A stretch of 11,892 nucleotides of DNA, from positions 1 to 11,892 of the forward strand of contig JASHSW010000073.1 in assembly GCA_030038595.1 (NCBI GenBank), written 5' to 3'. The position numbers were made by a program, and so were the translations under genes. Shown here piece by piece: positions 1 through 7,183 of this stretch (its first letter is position 1; each line of letters begins with the position of its first letter). This stretch comes from Methylovirgula sp. (GTDB taxonomy: Bacteria; Pseudomonadota; Alphaproteobacteria; Rhizobiales; Beijerinckiaceae). Below the pieces are notes generated by a model, which had not been told where the DNA came from, ran no database searches, and saw only the letters and a list, made by a program, of their open reading frames with translations.

Positions 1-77
1 GCATCCCAATCGAAGCTCTCCTCGCCTCGGAAAGAAGCCTGTTCGGCACCGATCGATTCGCCCGGACCGCAGCTCAA
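1..77 (-). CDS. Possible 5' end of the next minus-strand gene (purF expected), cut by the window edge
   Basis: On the minus strand a frame opens after an in-frame TAG at 86-84. It could start at a TTG (77-75) preceded by GGAAGG at 8-nt spacing, and it stays open to base 1, reading MSCGPGESIGAEQ and ending ...EESFDWDA. In many Hyphomicrobiales cvpA is followed by purF, and PurF proteins there often begin with a short acidic stretch before the catalytic cysteine segment (EECGVFG). The acidic ending of this fragment would fit, but the diagnostic motif lies outside the window. An alternative start is an ATG at 4-2 in another frame, after GAGGAG at 13-nt spacing. The identity is inference from neighbourhood, with weak sequence support. 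Confidence 0.25.
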   Translation of the reverse strand, partial: MSCGPGESIGAEQASFRGEESFDWD

Positions 78-279
78 AGGCGCCTACCTTCCCGTACCTT
101 GCGCCAAAGGCGCGGCAACCACCTCGACCTAGCTCACATAATAGCACACCTGCCAAATGCCAGGAATTTCCAGCCTTCATCGAAAGTTAGGCCCAGAAAT
201 CCACGCCTGCGGATACGGCCCGGCCGATACGCATAAACGCATGTAGAAACAGTGCCCTAGCAACAAGCGAGGCGAAAGC
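78..279. other. Intergenic region downstream of cvpA
   Basis: No convincing gene lies here. It is less GC-rich than its surroundings and has scattered stops. On the minus strand TATTAT (143-138) could be a -10 element for the gene leaving the window, but I see no good -35. GCGCC-AAA-GGCGC at 101-113 is a short perfect hairpin, and CAAAGGCGC is repeated at 75-83 and 105-113. Two frames run off the left edge, one on the plus strand ending with TAG at 130-132 and one on the minus strand from an ATG at 180. Neither has a ribosome-binding site or recognisable protein sequence. Confidence 0.4.
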
Positions 280-993
280 TCAATCGGGCGGCGGCGTGGG
301 CGAAGTGGGCGGGGTCGCAGGCGCCGCGGCGGGAGCCGGAGCGCCCGGCGTTGCCGGAGCCGGCGTCGGCGGGGCAGTGGGTGCGGCGGCGGTATTGGGC
401 CCGGCGGGCGGATTCGGGGCCGGCGAGGCGTTCGTCGGCGGCACGCCCATATCGGTATCGGGCACCGCTTCTTCGCTCGCCGCCTTCGGTTTCCGCAATC
501 GATTGAGCAAACCCTCGGGATCGTCCGGCAACATCGCGATCAATCCCTCACCGGTCGATTGCAGCATCGGTTTCATGCGCGCGTCCTTCACCCAATCGGG
601 CTGCGCCTTCTCGGGGACGAGCCAATTAAAGAACACGAACGCGATTACGCAGAGCAAAACCCCACGCACCGCGCCGAACACAAACCCGAGCGAGCGGTCG
701 AGAGGACCGACTTTCGAATCGAGAATCGCATCGGAAATTTTCACGGTAATCACCGATACGACAATCAAGGTCACGAAGAAGACGATCGCCGCGGAGAGCG
801 CGAGCGCCACCGTGTCTTTGCCGACGTAAGGTTTTACGTAGGGCATCAGGTAGGGGTGAAAGTAGATGGCGGCGATGGCGGCCGCGGCCCAAGAAGCGAT
901 CGCCAGAACCTCGCGCGTAAACCCCCGCACCATGGCAAGAATTGCCGAGACTAGGACGATGGCAATCACCCCGAGATCGAGATAGGAGGGCAT
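280..993 (-). CDS. cvpA: CvpA family inner-membrane protein
   Basis: This is a CvpA family membrane protein of 237 aa. It has four hydrophobic segments at about residues 7-23, 30-46, 62-86 and 102-124, with the family-typical stretches MVRGFTREVLAIASW near the N-terminus and GPLDRSLGFVFGAVRG before the last segment. CvpA is linked to colicin V export and envelope stress tolerance in enterobacteria; its molecular role is unclear. From about residue 171 the protein turns into a low-complexity Pro/Ala/Thr tail of about 65 residues, which is variable in the family. I chose the ATG at 993-991. A GTG 12 bases earlier (1005) is in frame, but it overlaps the GTGAGG Shine-Dalgarno that serves the ATG at 6-nt spacing. 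The gene follows radA after 51 bp and is probably cotranscribed with it. Confidence 0.9.
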   Translation of the reverse strand: MPSYLDLGVIAIVLVSAILAMVRGFTREVLAIASWAAAAIAAIYFHPYLMPYVKPYVGKDTVALALSAAIVFFVTLIVVSVITVKISDAILDSKVGPLDRSLGFVFGAVRGVLLCVIAFVFFNWLVPEKAQPDWVKDARMKPMLQSTGEGLIAMLPDDPEGLLNRLRKPKAASEEAVPDTDMGVPPTNASPAPNPPAGPNTAAAPTAPPTPAPATPGAPAPAAAPATPPTSPTPPPD

Positions 994-1044
994 AGACGGC
1001 CTCACGTGAATTTGGCTGCGTTATAGCGAAGCAATGGCGCCGCG

Positions 1045-2433
1045 TCACCTGCCGTCGGCCTTCGCCGGCCGCTCGGGCGACGCAATTAAGGCGACCAGAT
1101 CGGCAACTTCGGGGCAGGATTTGGTCGCCATGTTCTCCGGGCCGGCTTCTCTCGGCTCTGGATTCGCGGGCGGAACGACGGCGCGGGTAAATCCGAGCTT
1201 CGCGGCTTCTTTCAAACGGGCCATGGAATGCGCCACCGGACGGATCGCGCCCGATAGGCCGATCTCGCCGAAGAACACGCAATGCGGCGGCAGACTGCGC
1301 CCGCTGAATGAGGAAACGAGCGCCGCGGCGGCAGCGAGATCGGCGGCCGGTTCGTTGATGCGCAAGCCGCCGGCGACGTTGAGGTAGACGTCGTGCTGGC
1401 CGAGCCGCAGGCCGGCGCGCGCTTCGAGCACGGCGAGAATCATAGCGAGCCGGTTCGGATCGAACCCGACGGCGGCACGGCGCGGCGTGCCCAGAGGACT
1501 TGCTGCGGTAAGCGCCTCGATCTCGGCGAGCAGCGGCCGAGTTCCCTCCATCCCGGCGAAGACCGCGATGCCCGGCGTCGCTTCGCCGTGATGCGAGAGA
1601 AACAGTGCCGAAGGATTGGCGACTTCGACGAGGCCGCGGCCGGTCATCTCGAAGACGCCGATCTCGTTGCTCGGGCCGAACCGGTTCTTCAGAGCGCGCA
1701 GGATGCGAAAGTCGCGGCCGCCCTCGCCTTCGAAGGAAGTCACGGCATCGACCATATGCTCGACGACGCGCGGGCCGGCGATCTGCCCGTCCTTGGTCAC
1801 GTGGCCGACGAGAATGAGACTCGCGCCGGTCGTCTTGGCGTAGCGGATCAACGCCTGGGCGGCACCGCGCACTTGCGTCACCGTACCCGGCGCCGCCTCT
1901 ACCGTCCCGGTCCACATGGTCTGAATGGAATCCATGACGAGCAGGGCAGGGGCCGGACCTTCGTGAAGCGTTGCGACGACGTCTTCGACCTTGGTCTCGG
2001 CGGCGAATTCGACGCCAGCGCGCACGAGCCCGAGACGCTCGGCCCGAAGCCGCACCTGATCGATCGCCTCTTCGCCGGAAATATAGACGACGCGCCGCTT
2101 TTGCGCGGCCAGCGCGCCGCACACTTGAATGAGCAGCGTCGATTTGCCGATTCCTGGCTCGCCGCCGAGAAGGAGCACCGAGCCCGGCACGAGACCGCCG
2201 CCCAGCACCCGATCGAACTCGTCGATTCGCGTCGTGGTGCGCGGCGGGGGAAGCGTCGCGGTGCCGAGGTCGAAGAGCGCGAAAACGCGGCCCTTGCCGG
2301 CGCTTCTCGACGGCGCGCCGACCGTCTCTTCGACGAGCGAATTCCAGGCGCCGCAGGAATCGCAACGCCCCTGCCAGCGCGGCGCCACGGCGCCGCAGCT
2401 TTGGCAAACAAACTCTATTCGCGGTTTTGCCAT
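1045..2433 (-). CDS. radA: DNA repair protein RadA (branch-migration ATPase)
   Basis: RadA (also called Sms) is a RecA-like ATPase that promotes branch migration and processing of recombination intermediates in the cytoplasm. All hallmarks are present in 462 aa, a normal length. An N-terminal four-cysteine zinc finger has C10, C13, C24 and C27. The Walker A motif GGEPGIGKST lies at 90-99 and the Walker B LLVMD at 164-168. The RadA-specific KNRFG motif is at 249-253, followed by a Lon-protease-like C-terminal domain from about residue 285. The ATG at 2433 has GGTGAAA a few bases upstream. It begins 12 bp after the dnaB stop, so the two genes are very likely cotranscribed. The alanine racemase gene often found between dnaB and radA in related bacteria is missing here. 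Confidence 0.97.
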   Translation of the reverse strand: MAKPRIEFVCQSCGAVAPRWQGRCDSCGAWNSLVEETVGAPSRSAGKGRVFALFDLGTATLPPPRTTTRIDEFDRVLGGGLVPGSVLLLGGEPGIGKSTLLIQVCGALAAQKRRVVYISGEEAIDQVRLRAERLGLVRAGVEFAAETKVEDVVATLHEGPAPALLVMDSIQTMWTGTVEAAPGTVTQVRGAAQALIRYAKTTGASLILVGHVTKDGQIAGPRVVEHMVDAVTSFEGEGGRDFRILRALKNRFGPSNEIGVFEMTGRGLVEVANPSALFLSHHGEATPGIAVFAGMEGTRPLLAEIEALTAASPLGTPRRAAVGFDPNRLAMILAVLEARAGLRLGQHDVYLNVAGGLRINEPAADLAAAAALVSSFSGRSLPPHCVFFGEIGLSGAIRPVAHSMARLKEAAKLGFTRAVVPPANPEPREAGPENMATKSCPEVADLVALIASPERPAKADGR

Positions 2434-2445
2434 GCTTTCACCGGC

Positions 2446-3954
2446 TCAGATCCGCGCCGGCAGATCTTCCTCACGCGCCAGATTGGCGAACCGCGTCACT
2501 TCCGCCTCGAAGGCGAGTTCGATTGTGCCGGTCGGCCCATGCCGCTGTTTGCCGATGATGATCTCGGCCTTGCCATGCACCTGTTCCATCTGCGTCTGCC
2601 ATTCGAGGAACTCTTCGGTTCCCTCGTGCGGCTGTTTGTTTTTGAGATAATACTCCTCCCGGAACACGAACATCACTACGTCCGCGTCCTGCTCGATCGA
2701 GCCCGATTCGCGCAGATCCGAGAGCAGTGGGCGCTTGTCGTCGCGCCCTTCGACTTGGCGGGAGAGCTGCGAGAGCGCCACGATGGGAACGTTCAGCTCC
2801 TTGGCCAGCGCCTTCAGCCCCGTGGTGATCTCGGTCACTTCCTGCACGCGGCTGTCGCTGCGCGTCTTCGACGCGGACAGCAACTGAATATAATCGACGA
2901 CGAGCAGATCAAGGCCGCGCTGGCGCTTCAGGCGTCGGGCGCGGGCGGCGAGCTGGGCGATCGAAATGCCGCCGGTCTGGTCGATGTAGAAAGGAATGGT
3001 TTGCATCTCCCGCGCCGCCTGCGCGACGCGGTGGAACTCGGCTTCCGAAATATCGCCGCGGCGGATCTTATAGGATGGCACCGCGGCCTGCTCGGAAATG
3101 ATGCGCGTCGCCAATTGCTCCGCGGACATTTCGAGCGAGAAGAATCCGACCACTCCGCCGTTCACCGTCGCGTGCGTGCCGTCGAGCCGCGCCTCGAATT
3201 CGTAGGCGCGCGCGATGTTGAACGCGACGTTGGTGGCGAGCGCCGTCTTGCCCATGCCGGGTCGCCCGGCGATGACGACGAGGTCCGAGGCTTGAAGTCC
3301 GCCGAGCATTCTGTCGAGGTCGGTGAGGCCCGTGGCCAAACCCGAGAGGCGCCCGTCGCGCTCCCAGGCCTTCGCCGCCATGTCAACCGCGGTGGCGAGC
3401 GCATCGGAGAAACGTTGGAAGCCGCCCTCATAGCGGCCCGTCTCGGCGATCGAATAGAGCTTGCGCTCGGCTTCCTCGATCTGGTCGCGCGGCGAGGCCG
3501 CGATCGGCGCGTCATAGGCGCCGTTGACGATGTCCTCGCCGATGACGATGAGATCGCGGCGCACCGCGAGATCGTGGACCGTGCGGCCGTAATCGGCGGC
3601 GTTGATGATGGTGGTGGCTTCCGCCGCGAGGCGGGCAAGGTATTGGGCGATCGTGACGCCGCCGAGATCGTGTTCGCCGAGGAACGTCTTAAGCGTGATC
3701 GGGGTCGCCAGTTTGCCGGCGCGGATCAGCTGCGCGGCGATGTCGTAGATGCGCCGATGCAGTTCCTCGGAAAAGTCCTGCGCCTGCAGAAAGTCGGAGA
3801 CGCGGTCGAAAGCGTCGTTGTTGACGAGGATCGCACCGAGCAGCGCCTGTTCCGCCTCGATATTGTGGGGAGGCACGCGAAAGCTCGGCTCTCCGGCGCG
3901 CGGCGGCGCGGCGGCGAGTGCTGTCGATGCGGGAAGACGTTCCGGTGCCGGCAT
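2446..3954 (-). CDS. dnaB: Replicative DNA helicase DnaB
   Basis: This is the hexameric 5'-3' helicase that unwinds the replication fork and contacts primase. The 502-aa protein has an N-terminal DnaB domain at about residues 27-130 (beginning PPHNIEAEQALLGAI) and a RecA-like ATPase domain from about 200. Walker A is GRPGMGKT at 230-237, Walker B with flanks is LDLLVVDYIQL at 348-358, and the arginine-finger segment KQRHGPTG is at 469-476. Between Walker A and FFSLEMS there is a glycine/charged insert at about 252-267, where DnaB proteins vary in alphaproteobacteria. No intein is present. The ATG at 3954 is the first possible start, since an in-frame TGA lies seven codons upstream. It has only a weak Shine-Dalgarno sequence (GGA about 13 bases away). 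The gene lies 225 bp after rplI. Confidence 0.97.
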   Translation of the reverse strand: MPAPERLPASTALAAAPPRAGEPSFRVPPHNIEAEQALLGAILVNNDAFDRVSDFLQAQDFSEELHRRIYDIAAQLIRAGKLATPITLKTFLGEHDLGGVTIAQYLARLAAEATTIINAADYGRTVHDLAVRRDLIVIGEDIVNGAYDAPIAASPRDQIEEAERKLYSIAETGRYEGGFQRFSDALATAVDMAAKAWERDGRLSGLATGLTDLDRMLGGLQASDLVVIAGRPGMGKTALATNVAFNIARAYEFEARLDGTHATVNGGVVGFFSLEMSAEQLATRIISEQAAVPSYKIRRGDISEAEFHRVAQAAREMQTIPFYIDQTGGISIAQLAARARRLKRQRGLDLLVVDYIQLLSASKTRSDSRVQEVTEITTGLKALAKELNVPIVALSQLSRQVEGRDDKRPLLSDLRESGSIEQDADVVMFVFREEYYLKNKQPHEGTEEFLEWQTQMEQVHGKAEIIIGKQRHGPTGTIELAFEAEVTRFANLAREEDLPARI

Positions 3955-4179
3955 AAGGTAGGCGAATCCATTTCACCCGGAGGAACGTCCTTCTTGCATG
4001 CACGGCGCGGGAAAGGGAGGAAAATATCGGGGCGGTCGGCGGCGTTCACGAAATCCACAAGCGGGAAGGTTTTCGGGGCGCGGCGCAGCGCCACCTGGAC
4101 TTTGCGAACGCTTTGATCCCTGGCGGGGTTCAGCCGCACGGCGCCCCCGCAAAGCCAGACGGAAACGCAGCGCCGTGGA
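3955..4179. other. Intergenic region between rplI and dnaB
   Basis: This 225-bp spacer holds no convincing gene. On the minus strand GCGGGG/CCCCGC (4145-4150 with 4123-4128) could pair around a 16-nt loop, but no T-run follows, so it is not a clear intrinsic terminator. A weak promoter-like pair, GTGAAC and TATTTT with a 17-bp spacer, lies around 4050-4020 and is too poor to call. The length of the gap makes an independent dnaB promoter possible, but the sequence does not prove one. Confidence 0.4.
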
Positions 4180-4743
4180 CTAGGCCTCCTCGCCACTTGC
4201 CTCGGCCAGCGCCGCGCCGACGTCGAGGCCGAGTTCCTCGACCGAGGCTTCCGGAGCGATGCTGATCGTCTCACCCTTGGCCTGGCGCTCCGCCTCTTCC
4301 GGCGAGCGCGCGACGTTGATGGTAATCATGCATTCGACCTCGGGATGGAGGTGGACGGGCACCTGATGCAGGCCGAGCGCCTTGATCGGCGCCTTGAGCG
4401 CGATCTGCTCGCGGCTCGCAAGGAAGCCGCCGGCGCTGACCGCCTCGGCGATGTCGCGCGCCGAGACCGAGCCGTAAAGGTGCCCAGCCTCGCCCGCCTG
4501 GCGGATGATGACGAAGCTTTTTCCGCCGAGCTTCTCGGCTACGGTCAGCGCCTCGCCCTTGCGCTCCAAATTGCGCGCTTCGAGCTCGACTCTCTGCTCC
4601 TCGAATCGCTTCTTGTTGGCTTCGGTGGCGCGCAGCGCCTTGCCGGTCGGCAACAGGAAATTGCGAGCGTAACCGTTCTTGACGCGCACCGTGTCGCCCA
4701 TCTGCCCGAGCTTGGCGATGCGTTGCAGCAAAATTACTTCCAT
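4180..4743 (-). CDS. rplI: 50S ribosomal protein L9 (bL9)
   Basis: Large-subunit protein bL9 binds 23S rRNA near the L1 stalk. The N-terminal domain carries the L9 signature over residues 13-40 ([17 protein letters not shown], then AT at 39-40). A charged helix linker follows, then the C-terminal domain with [15 protein letters not shown]. At 187 aa it is longer than the roughly 150 aa of E. coli, because of an acidic Glu/Ala-rich tail after about residue 150 that is common in alphaproteobacteria. The ATG at 4743 has AAGGA at 9-nt spacing. That Shine-Dalgarno overlaps the stop codon of the upstream DUF2232 gene (TAAAAGGA), which suggests translational coupling. Confidence 0.97.
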   Translation of the reverse strand: MEVILLQRIAKLGQMGDTVRVKNGYARNFLLPTGKALRATEANKKRFEEQRVELEARNLERKGEALTVAEKLGGKSFVIIRQAGEAGHLYGSVSARDIAEAVSAGGFLASREQIALKAPIKALGLHQVPVHLHPEVECMITINVARSPEEAERQAKGETISIAPEASVEELGLDVGAALAEASGEEA

Positions 4744-4756
4744 GCGTCCAATCCTT

Positions 4757-5815
4757 TTAGCGATGGGAGGCGGCGGCCGCCGCCTTGCGGTCGCGCAGGC
4801 CGAAGCCTGCCTCGATCAATCCGACGAGCATGAAGGCGACGAGCGGCCAAGGCATCAGCAGCGCCAACATTACGTAGAGCGCGCAGAGCATGACACCGCG
4901 ATACTTCGCGCCGCGCGACAGGTCGTGGATCACGCACAGGCCCTGCAGCGCGAAGAGGATGGCGAGCACCGCCGTCGCCTCGCTGGCGATCATGCCGGCG
5001 ATGCCGCCAAGCAGGCAAAGTCCGGCGGTGAGCGCGAACGCAACGCCCAATAGACGCGGCACGCGCAATTCGTGCGCGATATCGGGCCAAGGCCGCGTCA
5101 GCCGCTTCGAGACCTGCACGATACGGGCCGCAAGCCATAGATTGAACAGCAGCGCCACGAAAATCGTCGAAGCGGTGAGCGGCGGCATCGCGCGGATTAC
5201 GAGACGCGCGAGTGAAAGGGGATCGACGCCGCTAGGCAGCTGATAAGGGCCGAGCGCTTGAACGAGAAAGGGCGCGATTTTCGCCGCAGCCTGATCGATG
5301 CTCGTGTCGAAATTGACCCGGCCGAGGCTGACCGCCAGCGTCGCGAAGGCGACGATCGCGAAACCGATCAGCGCCGCCTGCAGGACGATGCCGCCGAGCG
5401 GAAAATAATCGCGTGCCTTTCCGGTTTCGTTGCGCCGCGCGCTCCAAGGCAGGGCCGGATCGCTCCTATTCAAGCCGGCGAGGTGTGCGAGCCACCAAGC
5501 CGGAAGCCCTTGGCATGCGGCGAAGACGAGACCGCCGAGCCCCGCCGTCAGACCGGCGTCGAGAAATCCGTTCTGCGGCGCCGCCGCGGCGGTCATCAGC
5601 GCGACGAAGGTCAGAACCGCGATCGCCACGGCACCAAGACCCGTCATGTGTCCGAAGCCGAGCGTGGCGATCATCAGCGGCAGCGGCGACAAGGAAGCGA
5701 GAAAAAAGGCCGGCCACGTGCCTTGCCGCAGCAGGCCGACGAGAAGCAACGTCGCCGCGAGCCCGCTGCCGAGCGCGATCGGCACCTGCAAGTCGGAATT
5801 TTGTTTCTTCATCAT
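4757..5815 (-). CDS. DUF2232 polytopic membrane protein
   Basis: This 352-aa protein is almost entirely hydrophobic, with about eight to ten membrane segments (roughly residues 12-30, 36-55, 58-80, 90-110, 140-165, 208-232, 255-275, 278-298, 305-340). Its C-terminal part, including the [13 protein letters not shown] stretch, and its position between rpsR and rplI match the DUF2232 family found there in many alphaproteobacteria. The function is unknown. No catalytic motif is visible. The start is either of two adjacent ATGs (5815 or 5812), and the Shine-Dalgarno is weak (GGGA, about 10 bases upstream). It lies 103 bp after rpsR and 13 bp before rplI, so it is probably cotranscribed with the ribosomal genes. 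The family assignment rests on context and general appearance. Confidence 0.82.
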   Translation of the reverse strand: MMKKQNSDLQVPIALGSGLAATLLLVGLLRQGTWPAFFLASLSPLPLMIATLGFGHMTGLGAVAIAVLTFVALMTAAAAPQNGFLDAGLTAGLGGLVFAACQGLPAWWLAHLAGLNRSDPALPWSARRNETGKARDYFPLGGIVLQAALIGFAIVAFATLAVSLGRVNFDTSIDQAAAKIAPFLVQALGPYQLPSGVDPLSLARLVIRAMPPLTASTIFVALLFNLWLAARIVQVSKRLTRPWPDIAHELRVPRLLGVAFALTAGLCLLGGIAGMIASEATAVLAILFALQGLCVIHDLSRGAKYRGVMLCALYVMLALLMPWPLVAFMLVGLIEAGFGLRDRKAAAAASHR

Positions 5816-5918
5816 CGCCGAGCTGTCCCGCCAATGCGGTTAGGGATCTTGTTCGTCCCAGCCGAACCGCCGCAATCCGGCGATCCTTTTATCTGCGAAT
5901 TCCAAAGGCGGCGAGATC

Positions 5919-6164
5919 TCAGCGGATCAAGTAGGGCAGGAGCCCCAGAAATCGCGCCCGCTTGATCGCCTTCGCCAGTTCCCGCTGTTTCTTAGCAGAG
6001 ACAGCGGTGATGCGCGAGGGCACGATCTTGCCGCGTTCGGAAATGTAACGGGAGAGGAGCCGGGTGTCCTTGTAATCGATCTTCGGCGCGTTCGGACCGG
6101 AGAACGGGCAGGTCTTGCGGCGGCGGAAGAAAGGCCGACGGCCCGGTGCTGCGAGCGGCGGCAT
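5919..6164 (-). CDS. rpsR: 30S ribosomal protein S18 (bS18)
   Basis: Small-subunit protein bS18 forms a heterodimer with S6 on the 16S rRNA platform. The S18 core is clear: [18 protein letters not shown] at residues 28-45, followed by KIVPSRIT and a basic C-terminal helix ([18 protein letters not shown]). At 81 aa it is normal length, with a basic N-terminal extension typical of alphaproteobacteria. The ATG overlaps the rpsF stop by one base (TGATG), and AGGAG lies 8 nt upstream inside the end of rpsF. The two genes are therefore translationally coupled, which fits the fixed S6:S18 stoichiometry. Confidence 0.98.
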   Translation of the reverse strand: MPPLAAPGRRPFFRRRKTCPFSGPNAPKIDYKDTRLLSRYISERGKIVPSRITAVSAKKQRELAKAIKRARFLGLLPYLIR

Positions 6165-6592
6165 CAGAACGCTCCTTCTTCGCTAACGTCTGGCTCGTCG
6201 CGGCGGCGCGGACCACGTTCGGAGCGGCTGCGCCGTTCGCCGCGCTCGCCGCGCTCGCGGTCGTCGTCGTCGCGCTTGCGCATCATCGCGGACGGACCCT
6301 GTTCCAATTCTTCGACGCGCACCGTCAAGAAACGCAGCACGTCTTCGTTGATGCGCATCTGCCGTTCCATTTCGGCGACCGCGCCGGCCGGCGCGTCGAC
6401 GTTGAACAGCGTGAAATGCGCCTTGCGGTTCTTATTGATGCGGTAGGCCAGCGACTTGACGCCCCAATATTCGATCTTGTCGATCTTGCCGCCGTGCTGT
6501 TCGATGATCGTTTTGAACTGCTCGCTCAAGGATTCCACCTGTTGGGCGGATACGTCTTGACGCGCCAGATAGACATGCTCGTAGAGAGCCAT
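6164..6592 (-). CDS. rpsF: 30S ribosomal protein S6 (bS6)
   Basis: Small-subunit protein bS6 pairs with S18 during platform assembly. The 142-aa protein starts [15 protein letters not shown] and has the S6 core [20 protein letters not shown] at 41-60. It ends in a highly charged Arg/Glu/Asp tail from about residue 105, which in E. coli S6 is the region modified by glutamate addition. I chose the ATG at 6592 because GGAAAGG sits 7 nt upstream and the S6 fold begins there. The open frame extends 38 codons further, but that stretch has no S6 homology and overlaps the leader. This is the first gene of the minus-strand block. Confidence 0.97.
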   Translation of the reverse strand: MALYEHVYLARQDVSAQQVESLSEQFKTIIEQHGGKIDKIEYWGVKSLAYRINKNRKAHFTLFNVDAPAGAVAEMERQMRINEDVLRFLTVRVEELEQGPSAMMRKRDDDDRERGERGERRSRSERGPRRRDEPDVSEEGAF

Positions 6593-6599
6593 GCTCGTG

Positions 6600-6658
6600 C
6601 CTTTCCTTTCCTGCGCGCGGCTCGGCGCAAAGCCCTTCGAGCCCGGGAAAGGCTCGAA
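6600..6658 (-). promoter_or_regulatory. Candidate rpsF leader element: 8-bp hairpin with loop complementary to the Shine-Dalgarno
   Basis: On the minus strand UUCGAGCC (6658-6651) and GGCUCGAA (6643-6636) form a perfect 8-bp stem around the loop UUUCCCG. The segment CCUUUCC (6652-6646, loop plus two stem bases) is complementary to GGAAAGG, which occurs twice, overlapping, in the rpsF ribosome-binding site (6606-6600 and 6611-6605). The leader could thus switch between an open state and one with the ribosome site covered. In E. coli and B. subtilis the rpsF leader binds the S6:S18 complex through a CCG triplet. A CCG occurs here at 6646-6644 in the loop, but the architecture is not an obvious match. 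Autoregulation is inference. Confidence 0.4.
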
Positions 6659-6780
6659 CGAACGAAGGCGGAGACACGGGAAGACGGGAAACCCTGCGCG
6701 CCACAATCTGGGATCGCTGCGCGCCTTCCGTTCAGCCCCCGGCCGAAGCCGCAGAGCAAGCCAAAAACTTGCGAGCCGGC

Positions 6781-6808
6781 GTTATACGTGGAAATGGCGC
6801 GAAATCAA
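6781..6808 (-). promoter_or_regulatory. Candidate promoter of the rpsF-rpsR-rplI-dnaB block
   Basis: TTGATT (6808-6803) and TATAAC (6786-6781) are separated by 16 bp, giving 4/6 and 5/6 matches to the housekeeping consensus. Transcription would begin near 6774, leaving a leader of about 180 nt before rpsF. This is the best promoter-like sequence upstream of the block. Confidence 0.5.
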
Positions 6809-6852
6809 GGATGCGGATCGCTGCCGATCAGCCAATCGTGAAGGGCCTACTT

Positions 6853-6882
6853 TTGACGTGCCGGCCCATTGCCGAATATGCT
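6853..6882 (+). promoter_or_regulatory. Candidate promoter of the small secreted-protein gene
   Basis: TTGACG (6853-6858) and TATGCT (6877-6882) are separated by 18 bp. A start near 6889 would give a leader of about 20 nt to the ATG at 6911. It also excludes the earlier in-frame ATG at 6878, which lies inside the -10 element. Confidence 0.4.
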
Positions 6883-6910
6883 TGCGCTCCAACCGATTGG
6901 CTCGGATCGC

Positions 6911-7183
6911 ATGCTGCGAGGGCTGGTTCTTGCGCTCATCCTATGCGGCCTCGGTGGCGGGGCATTCGCCGGCGACGCCGGTGCGAACCCGCCAAGCTCG
7001 GCGCTCGACTCGGCGTCGGCGCCCGGCGCTTCGTCGGCGAGCGACACCCTCGCCGGCGGCCACCTCGCCGGCAGCGGATCGCCGGATGTTAAAGCCCCGC
7101 CCGCCGACGTCGATATCGACGGCGTGCATATGAGCCTGCACATGATGGGCGGCGCCGGCGCCGGCGGCGCGATACGGCCTTAG
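6911..7183 (+). CDS. Small secreted Ala/Gly/Ser/Pro-rich protein, unknown function
   Basis: I do not recognise this family. The 90-aa product begins MLRGLVLALILCGLGGGAFA, a typical Sec signal peptide with a likely cut after AFA at residue 20. The residue before C12 is Leu, so it is not a lipobox. The mature part is low-complexity and weakly acidic, ending in DVDIDGVHMSLHMMGGAG with a Gly/Ala run. The start at 6911 is preferred over TTG 6869 and ATG 6878, because the signal peptide begins there and a promoter -10 covers 6878. The Shine-Dalgarno is poor. It runs convergent to the psiF-like gene, and their stop codons overlap by 4 bp. The signal peptide makes it more believable than a chance frame, but it could still be spurious. 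Confidence 0.5.
   Translation: MLRGLVLALILCGLGGGAFAGDAGANPPSSALDSASAPGASSASDTLAGGHLAGSGSPDVKAPPADVDIDGVHMSLHMMGGAGAGGAIRP

Noticed and set aside
1..180. A 60-codon minus-strand frame from an ATG at 180 to the left edge
   Set aside because: No ribosome site and a composition unlike the neighbouring proteins; the length is not remarkable in GC-rich DNA.
626..2407. A 593-codon minus-strand frame overlapping radA and cvpA in another register
   Set aside because: The product is almost only Arg/Ala/Ser/Gly, as expected from an out-of-frame reading of GC-rich genes.
1393..4116. A 907-codon open frame on the plus strand antisense to radA and dnaB
   Set aside because: It mirrors two clearly real genes. 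Its product is Arg/Glu/Asp/His-rich with no recognisable domain, and GC-rich codon bias keeps such opposite frames open.
4123..4150. GCGGGG/CCCCGC pairing as an rplI terminator
   Set aside because: Long loop, short stem and no T-run after it.
6593..6706. A 38-codon N-terminal extension of rpsF
   Set aside because: S6 begins at MALYEHVYL with a strong ribosome site. The extension has no S6 similarity and overlaps the leader hairpin.
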